Origin: Kazachstania africana CBS 2517
Taxonomy: Eukaryota; Ascomycota; Saccharomycetes; Saccharomycetales; Saccharomycetaceae
Length of the DNA stretch: 64,000 nucleotides
NCBI RefSeq assembly: GCF_000304475.1
Contig: NC_018940.1
Span: forward strand, 1,674,001 to 1,738,000
Direction: 5' to 3'
Shown: piece after piece, positions 30,549 through 39,946 of the stretch
Numbering within the stretch: position 1 is the stretch's first letter
How the letters are laid out: every line of letters begins with the position of its first letter
The notes under the pieces: model-generated
Seen by the model: only the letters and a program-made list of their open reading frames with translations
What the model was told of the DNA's origin: nothing
Databases searched by the model: none
Program-made: the position numbers and the translations under genes

Positions 30549-31831
30549 GTCTGCAATTTTTGTTCAAGAAGTTCAATGCGTGTCTCTTTTTCCAGGATCA
30601 ATTTTTCAATATAATTCAATTAAGTACTAGCAGTTGAAATAGTTCTCAGAAGGGCTCCTCCTTTTGATATATGCTTCTTAGCACAAATGGATTTGCAGTA
30701 TAATTGAGGTTCCATATCGATGCCCTTCCCTCGATATTATTAAATATAGGGGAACAAATGGCCATGGGATAATCATCGACCCTGAAGAAAAACTTTACTG
30801 GCAAAAAAAATTGATGTAGATCTTCGGACTTTTGTTCAACCCTAAGTCACATGATATAGGGCTGAAAATGCAATTTTATTCCTGGGGTTTGGCGGCTATT
30901 TGATAGCAACGATGCAGCAGAGAGATGAAGTTGAATGAAAGCTTTAAATGGCCATGAAACATATGCTACATACTTCCCAGTTTATCTTATAGGGATGCGC
31001 TTCATGGTTAGAACAATTCTGTTTTGAGAAACGGTTCTTGATGCAATATGTGATTCCAGCCAGCTCTTAAAATACAATGTTGAACCCGTACCAGATACCT
31101 CTCTCAGGATGCTAATAAAGAAGTAATACATTACGGAGCTGTCGCACTGGCTGAGCATAGCTGCCACCAATTTGTCTCTTCTTAAGTCCTGAAAAGTGGT
31201 GGATATTTGGGATAGAGCGTATCTTTTTCACGCCAAGTTAAAGAAAGAAGCAGATCAAGAAACTGTGAATGAAGATAGTTGAGAGACAAATCTGCCAGCA
31301 ACTCGGTAGTAGGCCTGGTCGAGTAACTTGCGCTAGCAGCTATACTATATATAAAGTGTTCTGAAATAATTCGTTTTCTTGGGAGAAACAGTCGAAAACT
31401 AAATCACAATATTAGTGACCAAAAGGCTAGCTTCAAAGCATGCTGGCTTTCTTTAGAAGATGAAGCCATTTTGCAAAGACGTAAAATTAACTCGCCTGTA
31501 TACCGCTTTTAAACCTATTTCTCTCTTAGAATGAACATTTGGCTGGCTAGCTTTGAATTGATACAGCAAAGAATGTATATATAAGGCTTTGGCCGCCATA
31601 ATTCACGCCAACTTCTACGTTTCCAAGTCAAAATGCAAATCGATGATCCTGATAAGCAAGCTTCAAATAACCTGAGCTTTCTTATGCTGTATAGTGACAG
31701 CAATGTAAAGCATCGCCTACTATCAATATCACAAGATAGTTTAAAGATTTAATAAAATCGGCCAAAAAAAAAGCAAAATAAGGTCATCTTCAAATATCTC
31801 GACAGCTTGATCTAAAAGAAAGAATATCAAC
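30549..31831. other. Long gene-free spacer LAM1-ATP11
   Basis: 1283 bp between divergent LAM1 and ATP11. In S. cerevisiae RFA2, EMW1 and DAL82 lie between SKP2 and ATP11. None is here, and I recognise no remnant. Only short unsupported ORFs are present. It is one edge of the LIN1-LAM1 block, so it may hold the rearrangement join. Confidence 0.5.
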
Positions 31832-32797
31832 ATGCCCTCTAGTTTTGCTACTGGAGTGATGCTGCTAAGGGGAAACCTCCGTGTAACTTTACCCATTTCG
31901 AGCTTTTTAGGCCATAGAATAGTGATACGGAGAAATTATTCCAGCTTAGATCCTAATGTCCTGGAAGCAAAGTACAAAGAAAAGCTATTAGCCAGGGCTA
32001 AGAAGGAAGGATTGGAAACAATTGATCAGTTGAAGGAACATCTAAAGGAAGAAATTCAGGAAAAGAAGAAAAAACTAAATGAGATCGATGCTTTTAAGCA
32101 ATTGGATAGAATAAATCGAATAGATAAGATTAAAGTTAATTCATTAGCATTTAACAGCCATGAAACAACTTTACAATCCAATGTAAATCTTTCTAAAGCT
32201 TTCAAGACACTAGATTCCTATTTAAAAGTTGAAAAGGCTAAGAAGTTGTCGAAACAAGAAATTGAATACCTATGGAGAGCTCAATGGTCAAAGAAAAGTA
32301 TGTCAGTTTCTGCAGTCATACCAGCAGAAATATTTGATAGGATGATAAATAATGTAAACGAAGATAGGTCGTTTATATTACCAGTCTTCAGAAACTCTTC
32401 TGTTGGAGAAAGTGGTCCAAAAAAGGAAAAAGTAGAGATGCACTATGTACAGTGGGCTTTTGCTGGACCAAATACAGTCCATTGCCTGGTAACTCCCCTG
32501 GCTGAGTACAAATTACATGAAGAGTTTGCCAGACCTCATTTAATAATCGAATTTTTCACCGACTTGAGCAAAGATAAAGACATTGTGCTGATGAAAGGTA
32601 CGATAGAGTCCGGCAGTAATATATCTGTTAATGATGCACAGTTCCTCATACTTAATATTCAAAGATTTTATGGCGCAATGGGTTCTCAATCGAAAATTGC
32701 AAAGAGGAGATTGGAACTACGGAGAGCTTTTACAAAAGGTTCAAAGGACTTTACTGTGGATGAGTTAATTGCCTTGTCACAGTCTATGAAGAGTTAG
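31832..32797 (+). CDS. ATP11: F1-ATPase assembly chaperone Atp11
   Basis: Mitochondrial matrix chaperone that binds free F1-beta (Atp2) and prevents its aggregation until it joins alpha. 321 aa (yeast 318). N-terminal presequence is basic and lacks acidic residues (RGNLRVTLPISSFLGHRIVIRRNYSS region). A Lys/Glu-rich helical segment at about 50-110 is followed by the ATP11 domain: EIEYLWRAQW, SFILPVFRNS, VQWAFAGPN, and HLIIEFFTDLSKDKDIVLMKG begins the C-terminal core. ATG at 31832. Position before PHA2 matches YNL315C-YNL316C. Confidence 0.95.
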   Translation: MPSSFATGVMLLRGNLRVTLPISSFLGHRIVIRRNYSSLDPNVLEAKYKEKLLARAKKEGLETIDQLKEHLKEEIQEKKKKLNEIDAFKQLDRINRIDKIKVNSLAFNSHETTLQSNVNLSKAFKTLDSYLKVEKAKKLSKQEIEYLWRAQWSKKSMSVSAVIPAEIFDRMINNVNEDRSFILPVFRNSSVGESGPKKEKVEMHYVQWAFAGPNTVHCLVTPLAEYKLHEEFARPHLIIEFFTDLSKDKDIVLMKGTIESGSNISVNDAQFLILNIQRFYGAMGSQSKIAKRRLELRRAFTKGSKDFTVDELIALSQSMKS

Positions 32798-33000
32798 ACT
32801 TTTATATGCTTCAATAATACATAATGAGTCATCCTCTTGTACCTATTTTAAACTCACAGTACATAGTATTTGATCAGGAATTATAGATATATAATTTTGA
32901 TGAAAATTTCGGCGATCATTATAACAGATCTCTCGAAAGCAGAAGGTTGCTATTTCAACTGAAAGAGCAGACTTACCTCTGAAACCATACTTTCTAGGCA

Positions 33001-33987
33001 ATGCCAATGACCTCAACAAAGACTAAGGTACTCTTCCTAGGCCCTGTGGGTACTTATTCTCATCAAGCGGCCTTACAGCAATTCGGTGACTCAGACGATA
33101 TTGAGTATATTCCTGCTCAATCTATCCCACAATGTTTCGATGATCTAGAAGGCGCTAAAGACATCACATATTCTGTTGTTCCATTAGAAAACTCTACTAA
33201 TGGTCAGGTCGTATTCTCATATGACTTGTTAAGAGATAGAATGCTTGATGAAAAATGCCAAAAGAAACAAAATCAAATTATTTCATCGTTGGAAGTCATT
33301 GGCGAGCAATACGTTTCTATTGCCCATTGTTTAATAAGTCCAGTTGATATTTCTGGACCTAAAAATCTGGCCAATTATAAGCAGGTCAGGATACATACGC
33401 ATCCTCAAGTATGGGGTCAGGTTGCTCGATATTTAAAGGAATTGAGAAAAAACTTTTCATCCACGAAATTTGAACTTATTGACTGTACATCTACGTCAGA
33501 TGCTGTGTCACAGGCTCAACAAACCCAGTTGAAAAATATAAGTGATCAAGACGTTTTGAATGTAGCAATAGCAAGTGAAGCAGCAGTACACATATATAAG
33601 GCATACATCGTTGATCATTCGATTAATGACGTAACTGGTAACACTACAAGATTTTTAGTGCTACAAAGAAGAGGTACAGTTGAACTATTCAATACAGAAA
33701 AAATGAAAGTAAGTCTCTTAACCTTCACTACAGAGCAAGATTGCCCCGGTTCATTGGTTGACGTTTTGACAATTCTAAAAAATTTCTCAATAAATATGTG
33801 CTCTATTAGTTCAAGACCATTTAATAACAAGACAAGTACCAGAAAATGGCAATATATCTTTTATATTGAATATGATTTTGATGGAAGTAGAGACATTTGG
33901 GATTCTTTCTACGAGCAAATAAATTTGAAATGTATGGAATGGTGTCTATGGGGCACCTTTCCTAGAAATGATAGATACTATAAATAA
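33001..33987 (+). CDS. PHA2: Prephenate dehydratase Pha2
   Basis: Catalyses prephenate to phenylpyruvate, the committed step of phenylalanine synthesis. 328 aa (yeast 334). N-terminal dehydratase domain starts VLFLGPVGTYSHQAA, includes VPLENSTNGQV and the catalytic TRF motif in NTTRFLVLQR. A C-terminal ACT domain (about 235-300; DCPGSLVDVLTILKNFSINM) is the likely phenylalanine-feedback site. Two candidate ATGs at 33001 and 33007 are in frame; the first is used. Same strand as ATP11, 203 bp downstream. Matches YNL316C; PFS2 (YNL317C), next in S. cerevisiae, is absent. Confidence 0.95.
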   Translation: MPMTSTKTKVLFLGPVGTYSHQAALQQFGDSDDIEYIPAQSIPQCFDDLEGAKDITYSVVPLENSTNGQVVFSYDLLRDRMLDEKCQKKQNQIISSLEVIGEQYVSIAHCLISPVDISGPKNLANYKQVRIHTHPQVWGQVARYLKELRKNFSSTKFELIDCTSTSDAVSQAQQTQLKNISDQDVLNVAIASEAAVHIYKAYIVDHSINDVTGNTTRFLVLQRRGTVELFNTEKMKVSLLTFTTEQDCPGSLVDVLTILKNFSINMCSISSRPFNNKTSTRKWQYIFYIEYDFDGSRDIWDSFYEQINLKCMEWCLWGTFPRNDRYYK

Positions 33988-34191
33988 CTAAGCAAGTTTA
34001 TGTAAAAGTAAGTTTCCCTCCTTTGAAGCTCTTTACTTTAAATGACGGTAAATCTGATAATAGCGTCACAAAAATACATGTATTTGTGACTGAAAAATCA
34101 GAATTCTAATGGAATAAATAAAGTTATCGAGTTGAAGCCACCATTTCAGTTACTAGTGCAAGCTTGATAGCCAACTTGGACCGCCTTGATA

Positions 34192-35877
34192 ATGAGCTCA
34201 GTTGATTCATCAAATCAAGAGCATAAGTATAATGATACGAAAAATTTGGGTGAACTTAATGGAGATAATCAAATAAAAGAGGTGGTACCACATGAACAGG
34301 GACAATTGGATGAAGAAAATTTATTCCATATCTTAGATCTCGATGCAGATCAGGTAGGTGAAGCAGATTTAGGACAAATTATACAACATTCACCTGGTCT
34401 ATCAGACACATACAATATCAATTCAGAGCAAGAACAGAAAAAGCCAACCTTGTTAATTCCTGCATTAATATGTTTGGTCATTTCATTTGGTGGCTTTATT
34501 TTTGGTTGGGACGTTGGTACTATAGGCGGAGTGGTAAACATGGAGGAATTTAGAGAAACCTTTGGAACTAGATATGACATCTTGACTGATAGGAAATATT
34601 TACCTACCTTACAGTTAGGGCTGATGATATCCATTGTTAACATAGGGGCAATGTTTGGTGGCTTGTTATTGCCCAAACTTGGAGTTTCAAGAGGAAGAAA
34701 ATTGGGTATTTTAATTTCGACAATGATATATATGGCGGGAATATTGGCCCAACTTATTAACTGCGATGCTTGGTTTCAGTTTTTTGTAGGAAGGGCAATC
34801 TGTGGAATGGGCATAGGTTCTTTAACTGTGTTAGTACCTATGTTTATTTCCGAAATTGCACCTTTACAAATCAGAGGCTCGATGGTTGCTTTATATCAAT
34901 TGATGATTACCTTTGGCATTCTAGTAGGAAATCTTACAAATTATGCAGTAATCAGAAACGTTAAGTACAATGGTGATGAATGGAAGATCCCAATAGGACT
35001 CGGTATATTATGGGCATCAATTCTTCTTTTAGGTCTCAATATGGTTCCAGAATCTGCCCCATTTCTAATAATAAAAAGGGCTGATATTGAAGGTGCCAAA
35101 GAATCATTTGCCAAGATGAACAACATATCTCCTAATGCACACATGGTAGCTGAATTTGTTGAACAAATGTCTACAGAGGCCTTCAAAAACAACGAGTTAT
35201 TGAAGCAAAAGAAAGAAATACCCTTTGAGTTCATTAACGGTAAACCTAGGCTAGGGTTACGACTACTTATAGGTATAATGATAATGGTGTTCCAGCAACT
35301 ATCAGGTATAAATTATTTTTTCTATTATAGCACTTCATTATTTGCTAATATTGGAATTCAAGATTCTTACATAACCTCTTTGATTTTATCAACTGTAAAC
35401 TTTTTTACTACATTTGGGGGGATTATACTAGTTGAGAGATGGGGACGAAAGATGTGTTTACTGGTGGGCTCTGTAGGAATGTTTTTCTGCATGATAATAT
35501 ATGCCAGTGTTGGCAGTTTCGTTTCCAGTAACATTAAAAGCGGTGTCATCATGATTGTTGTGACCTGCATTTATATCATGTTTTTTGCAGCTACAACAGG
35601 CCCTGTTTCATTTGTCCTGGTATCAGAGTTATTTCCAATGAGAACTAAGGCTATTTCGATGGCGATTTGTAATTCTATGAATTGGATGGTAAACTTTGTT
35701 ATCTCCATGTTTACACCTGCAATAACATCAAAAATTGGATTCAAATATGGCTATGTCTTTGCTGGATGCTTATTGGCTTCAATTGTGTTTGTGATAACTC
35801 TTGTTCCTGAGACTAAAAACAAGAATGAGCAAGAAATAGATAAAATCTACGAAAGAGTGACAAACTCGAACAAATAA
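34192..35877 (+). CDS. HXT14: Hexose-transporter-family MFS protein, Hxt14-like
   Basis: Twelve-span sugar porter of the major facilitator superfamily. 561 aa from ATG 34192 (yeast Hxt14 540). Family motifs: FGWDVGTIGG in TM1, GRxxCGxGIGSL, QQLSGINYFFYY in TM7, the RWGRK loop and the PETKNK end motif. After TM6 the usual PESPR-type motif reads PESAPFLI, lacking the arginine. The N-terminal cytosolic tail is long and acidic. Among S. cerevisiae homologues the position between PHA2 and YNL320W points to HXT14 (YNL318C), a divergent member reported to carry galactose poorly. Substrate is not deducible. Confidence 0.88.
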   Translation: MSSVDSSNQEHKYNDTKNLGELNGDNQIKEVVPHEQGQLDEENLFHILDLDADQVGEADLGQIIQHSPGLSDTYNINSEQEQKKPTLLIPALICLVISFGGFIFGWDVGTIGGVVNMEEFRETFGTRYDILTDRKYLPTLQLGLMISIVNIGAMFGGLLLPKLGVSRGRKLGILISTMIYMAGILAQLINCDAWFQFFVGRAICGMGIGSLTVLVPMFISEIAPLQIRGSMVALYQLMITFGILVGNLTNYAVIRNVKYNGDEWKIPIGLGILWASILLLGLNMVPESAPFLIIKRADIEGAKESFAKMNNISPNAHMVAEFVEQMSTEAFKNNELLKQKKEIPFEFINGKPRLGLRLLIGIMIMVFQQLSGINYFFYYSTSLFANIGIQDSYITSLILSTVNFFTTFGGIILVERWGRKMCLLVGSVGMFFCMIIYASVGSFVSSNIKSGVIMIVVTCIYIMFFAATTGPVSFVLVSELFPMRTKAISMAICNSMNWMVNFVISMFTPAITSKIGFKYGYVFAGCLLASIVFVITLVPETKNKNEQEIDKIYERVTNSNK

Positions 35878-35999
35878 AAGAGGACTCTCAGGGATATGAC
35901 AAATTTAAAATCGTCGATTTATCAATAATATATAATGAGTATCATTACTAATGTCTTGATCTGACTAGGGGCGTATATATAGTTCAAAAATCAAAATCT

Positions 36000-36857
36000 T
36001 CATATAAACCCATGGCTGCTCAAAAATTCCTCTATGATAGCCCAATAGCCATCTTGGAGAATTGTATCATTATGATGACCCAATGGGAATTCAAAGATAC
36101 GCTTATCCTTGCTTGGACATATTTCAAATAATTTTTTCATATGATGAGGAGGTACAATTTCATCTTTCAGGCCTCGTAGAAATAGTATCGAAATAGTTTC
36201 TGGAATCCCTTTGATCTCTTGCTCTGAGTTCCATATTTCATGGCACATGAAGGCCAACCTCTTTAAAATTGGAAACATATATGGGATAACTTTGCGGATA
36301 CTTAAAAAGGTATTTTCAAGAATGACACCATCAACTAAATTACCAAATTTCGATGCAATGTAAATAGCATTGGCTCCACCCAGTGAACGGCCATACAGAA
36401 CCAACTTTCTTTTTTTATGGAAATCATTTGTTGAAAGGTAAGACAGAACTCTATCAGCATCTCTTTTCAGTCCTGCCTCGCTGGGACTACCTTCAGAATG
36501 ACCATATCCTCTGTATGAATAAATAAAGACACTTGTGCCTAGCTGCTTGTAGAATAACTCGATGACTGGTATAAAATAGCCGATGTTTCCTGCGTTAGGG
36601 CATAATATCAACACTGTGGATGTAGAGTTTTTGTTCTGAAGGTCGTATGCTTCAATTTGTACACCGTCTTTTGAAGCCAATACGACACGTTCATAAGGAA
36701 GTCCTCTGGAAGCTGGTGTATCCACATATTTTCTAGCTCCTTGGGCCCAAGATGGGTAAACTAGTCTGTTCTGAAAAATGTACAGCGCGCCAAAAGAAAC
36801 AGTTGTCAATGCAAACACACCACCTGTGAACCATTTCATATATCTGAGTAGTTGCAT
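36000..36857 (-). CDS. Alpha/beta serine hydrolase (YNL320W, Bem46/ABHD13 family)
   Basis: 285-aa membrane-anchored alpha/beta hydrolase, the same size as YNL320W (284). An N-terminal hydrophobic span (about 8-28) anchors it. The catalytic triad can be read: nucleophile elbow GRSLGG (Ser158), Asp232 in LKDEIVPP and His261/262 in PLGHHND. The oxyanion region is around LILCPNAGN. The family is conserved from fungi to human ABHD13, but the substrate is unknown. It converges on HXT14 with 122 bp between stops and lies downstream of VNX1 in the same orientation, as in S. cerevisiae. ATG at 36857. Confidence 0.93.
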   Translation of the reverse strand: MQLLRYMKWFTGGVFALTTVSFGALYIFQNRLVYPSWAQGARKYVDTPASRGLPYERVVLASKDGVQIEAYDLQNKNSTSTVLILCPNAGNIGYFIPVIELFYKQLGTSVFIYSYRGYGHSEGSPSEAGLKRDADRVLSYLSTNDFHKKRKLVLYGRSLGGANAIYIASKFGNLVDGVILENTFLSIRKVIPYMFPILKRLAFMCHEIWNSEQEIKGIPETISILFLRGLKDEIVPPHHMKKLFEICPSKDKRIFEFPLGHHNDTILQDGYWAIIEEFLSSHGFI

Positions 36858-37045
36858 TCTTTAAAAAGAAGGACTCTCACTTTTATAGTTGAGCTCCTTT
36901 GGGAATACTTATTCTTCTCTGTGAAATTTATTAAAATCGAATTATTTTATTTTGTTCGAAAATGAATAATGCTTTGAAAAATGCCTGATATGTACAAAAT
37001 GTTATAAATTATATATAGAAAAGATGTGAAAATGCTCTATGCTAC

Positions 37046-39946
37046 TTATTCCATGACGTCTTGTAAAAAGAATCCCAGAATTAAAATAAAATACATTAAT
37101 ATCAAAACAGAACCTTTGAAGTAATTTGATTTTCCTTCTGCATAAAGATACGTGAAAATGAAAATGCTCGAAACTGTTGCAATTAGATCCCATCTGGGGA
37201 AAACTAACGGGAACATTTGCATTCTAATATCAATATTTTCTGGTATCATATTCCAAGTGTAAAATATGGAAAATAGGACTAAAGCCGGAAGTTGTAATAA
37301 ACATACTTGAAGAGCATAAGCAGAGCCAATTTCCATGGACAATGCAACATTACCATGCATAGCAAAGGAAATGGCATTCAAAAATTCAGTAGTATTTGGG
37401 ACTAATGCAAAGATAGTTAACCCTAAAAATTTTGGCTTTATTGATGGTATATCTTCCAGCACAGAATCTACACAAGAAACCAAAATTTCGGCAATCACAG
37501 CATAGAGTAGCGTTGCCAACAGCAATATTTGAGTGGATTTCGCCCTTGACCAGTTTGGTGCATCATGACCACCATTACTATCATCTTCCTCATTTACAGT
37601 GACACCATTCACATGTGTACTTATTGGATGTAAATCTAGTGAATTATCTTCTACAGTCATAACTGATTCCTTTGGCTGTTCAATTAACGGCAGCTGCCAG
37701 ATCATCTTTGCATGCGTCCTCAAAGTGAACCACAATCCGATGGCATATGCCATAAAAAGGACAACAGCGCAAGATACGGACATAGGCTGGATTATATTTG
37801 TGAACAATTTATTATGCGTTAATGGGGGGCGAGTAAATGAACATTCTTGACTCGACAATGTCTTGAAAACTGTACTTATATTGACCGAATTTACCGTTTG
37901 TTCATCCCCACAAACCACTTTATAGTCCCCATGAATTTCGTAAATTGTTGTTGGGACAAACATAACGATCATAGAGAAGATTAGTAATGCAGAATTAACA
38001 CCAGCACTTGCTGGGTTATATCTTTGAGTTTTCCTGTACAAAGCACCACCACACATAGATAAACCAGGTAAAAGCAATACTGCGCCCAATATAGAACCAA
38101 TCATAGAGCCCTCTACTAGAAGGCCTTTACTTTGCTTTAAGGCCACACAATAAAGGAAAACTTCTACAACAGTCGAAAAAAATGCATTGATGGCAGCACC
38201 AAGACCCATTGAAGTCTGTGCAGAGATGGATGCTACGGCTTGTCCAATGTAAAAGGCCAAAGGAACAATTGACGCCAAACACAGAATGAAAATAGTCGAT
38301 TCATTGGTGAACCAAACATCAATGCCCCAGAAATGCTTCAACAGATAGAAATCAAGGATCGTGAAAAACACCAGTAATATTAGATTTACCACGATAACGT
38401 TTGTACCATCAACAGTGAATTTGTAGTAGTGCCAACCTGCAGCACGGAATGTACACAATAATATATTCCTAGTATCATCAGTATCGTCAGTGTCGCTTGT
38501 AATTGTGGTTATTTTATTATTACAAGAAAGGTCTCCTGTGTTATTAATAGAGGATGAAATATTTTTGTTTTTGTTTGTATTTCTGATGTGCTTAAAACCC
38601 AAAGCTAGGGGATGTCTCCTACAATGATACATTAGATTCCACAGTATGTTACTCATTGGAATGGTGAAAACAATTAACCAAGTCAGTAGCGCCAATAGTA
38701 GAACTAATGGCTCTACAATCAAGTGGAAAAGGATATAAAATAAGAATCTTCCTATAGTCCATTCACCTCTCCCAAAGTAACGTCTTTGCTGAAAACCTGA
38801 CTCCTGTTGTTCCGAAGAATTGCCAGCAAAGTTCGTTCTTTCCTGATTTGTCATATATTCCTGAATTGATCCATATGATGGATGATGCAAGCCATTATTG
38901 CTATTTGGCGAGTCGGGTATGAGGGTCTGAGATTGATGGAAGAATAATCTGTTACTATACGAGGTAACCCACTTATAGAACTGCTGTACTGTTATACCCT
39001 CGTCCTTATCTTCCTGTAAATAGTGCTCGTCAGAGTTTAAAAAGACTACTTTCCCAAAAGGCCATAGCAAATATTTAGCCATTCTCAAAAATACGATTGA
39101 ATATTCTCTTGAAGACTTGGTAAACAACCCTAACACAACAACAAGAGAACCTGCAGCAGCAAATAGGACGTAGAGCAATACACCGCATGTCATGGCCCAA
39201 ATAACGTTACTGATATGCACCAACGGTGTTATTGTTTTCAATTTAGTTTCATGAATATCTTCTGCAGCGGCTTTTTGAACGGATCTTTGTTTCTTATACA
39301 AGGCAGGCTTCCAGATTCTTATACCAAACGGGTGTGTCTTGTTTATAGCATCTTGTCTCACTCTCAAAGTATACGATGCCAGCGATGAAGTAGTAGATGC
39401 ATTATCAGGCTCATTTTCTAAATCATTATCGACACTAAAACGGGTATCTTCAGGATTCAGTTCTCCAAGGAGCAATTCATTGTTGGAATTAAGGCGTGGT
39501 GATCCATTGTGAGTGAGGAACCGATCACATTCAGCCGGTGATGATGGCAACTCAGCCTGAATGAAGTCTGGCGTGGAAATAACCGGAACTTTTGAAGAGC
39601 TCCTATTACCTGAAGGATGTATTTTTAAATTCGGTCTTGATTGCATGGGTGATATTGTATTCTTAATTGAATTTTTCAAATCTGGGTTTGATGGAGCATT
39701 GATGACTTCGTTAGCATTTGTATGAATTAAATTTTCATCATCTGGTATGGGACTAAAAGTGTTTGAAGTTGCTATATTGAGGGAATTTTTGGAGGATTTG
39801 GTCTTGAACGGATATCTAGCGCCATCTTGTAAGGATTCTAGATACCGAATATCATCTTGAACTTCTCTTGGATCGTCATCCACACTAAAGACACGGTGGG
39901 AGTAAGATTGTTGGTCTTGATTATTCCTGATCTTTCTGCTTGACAT
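37046..39946 (-). CDS. VNX1: Vacuolar monovalent-cation/H+ antiporter Vnx1
   Basis: CAX-superfamily exchanger that moves Na+ and K+ into the vacuole in exchange for protons, giving salt tolerance and pH homeostasis. 966 aa (yeast 908). A long hydrophilic N tail (about 1-235) is followed by roughly 13 membrane spans. The first exchanger repeat is near 610-645 (GSMIGSILGAVLLLPGLSMC). The second is near 845-885, starting PNTTEFLNAISFAMHGNV and reaching MEIGSAYALQ. The TTE in place of the usual AAEH of Ca2+ exchangers is typical of this monovalent branch. ATG at 39946. Divergent from the KRE1 cluster, as YNL321W is from YNL322C. Confidence 0.94.
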   Translation of the reverse strand: MSSRKIRNNQDQQSYSHRVFSVDDDPREVQDDIRYLESLQDGARYPFKTKSSKNSLNIATSNTFSPIPDDENLIHTNANEVINAPSNPDLKNSIKNTISPMQSRPNLKIHPSGNRSSSKVPVISTPDFIQAELPSSPAECDRFLTHNGSPRLNSNNELLLGELNPEDTRFSVDNDLENEPDNASTTSSLASYTLRVRQDAINKTHPFGIRIWKPALYKKQRSVQKAAAEDIHETKLKTITPLVHISNVIWAMTCGVLLYVLFAAAGSLVVVLGLFTKSSREYSIVFLRMAKYLLWPFGKVVFLNSDEHYLQEDKDEGITVQQFYKWVTSYSNRLFFHQSQTLIPDSPNSNNGLHHPSYGSIQEYMTNQERTNFAGNSSEQQESGFQQRRYFGRGEWTIGRFLFYILFHLIVEPLVLLLALLTWLIVFTIPMSNILWNLMYHCRRHPLALGFKHIRNTNKNKNISSSINNTGDLSCNNKITTITSDTDDTDDTRNILLCTFRAAGWHYYKFTVDGTNVIVVNLILLVFFTILDFYLLKHFWGIDVWFTNESTIFILCLASIVPLAFYIGQAVASISAQTSMGLGAAINAFFSTVVEVFLYCVALKQSKGLLVEGSMIGSILGAVLLLPGLSMCGGALYRKTQRYNPASAGVNSALLIFSMIVMFVPTTIYEIHGDYKVVCGDEQTVNSVNISTVFKTLSSQECSFTRPPLTHNKLFTNIIQPMSVSCAVVLFMAYAIGLWFTLRTHAKMIWQLPLIEQPKESVMTVEDNSLDLHPISTHVNGVTVNEEDDSNGGHDAPNWSRAKSTQILLLATLLYAVIAEILVSCVDSVLEDIPSIKPKFLGLTIFALVPNTTEFLNAISFAMHGNVALSMEIGSAYALQVCLLQLPALVLFSIFYTWNMIPENIDIRMQMFPLVFPRWDLIATVSSIFIFTYLYAEGKSNYFKGSVLILMYFILILGFFLQDVME

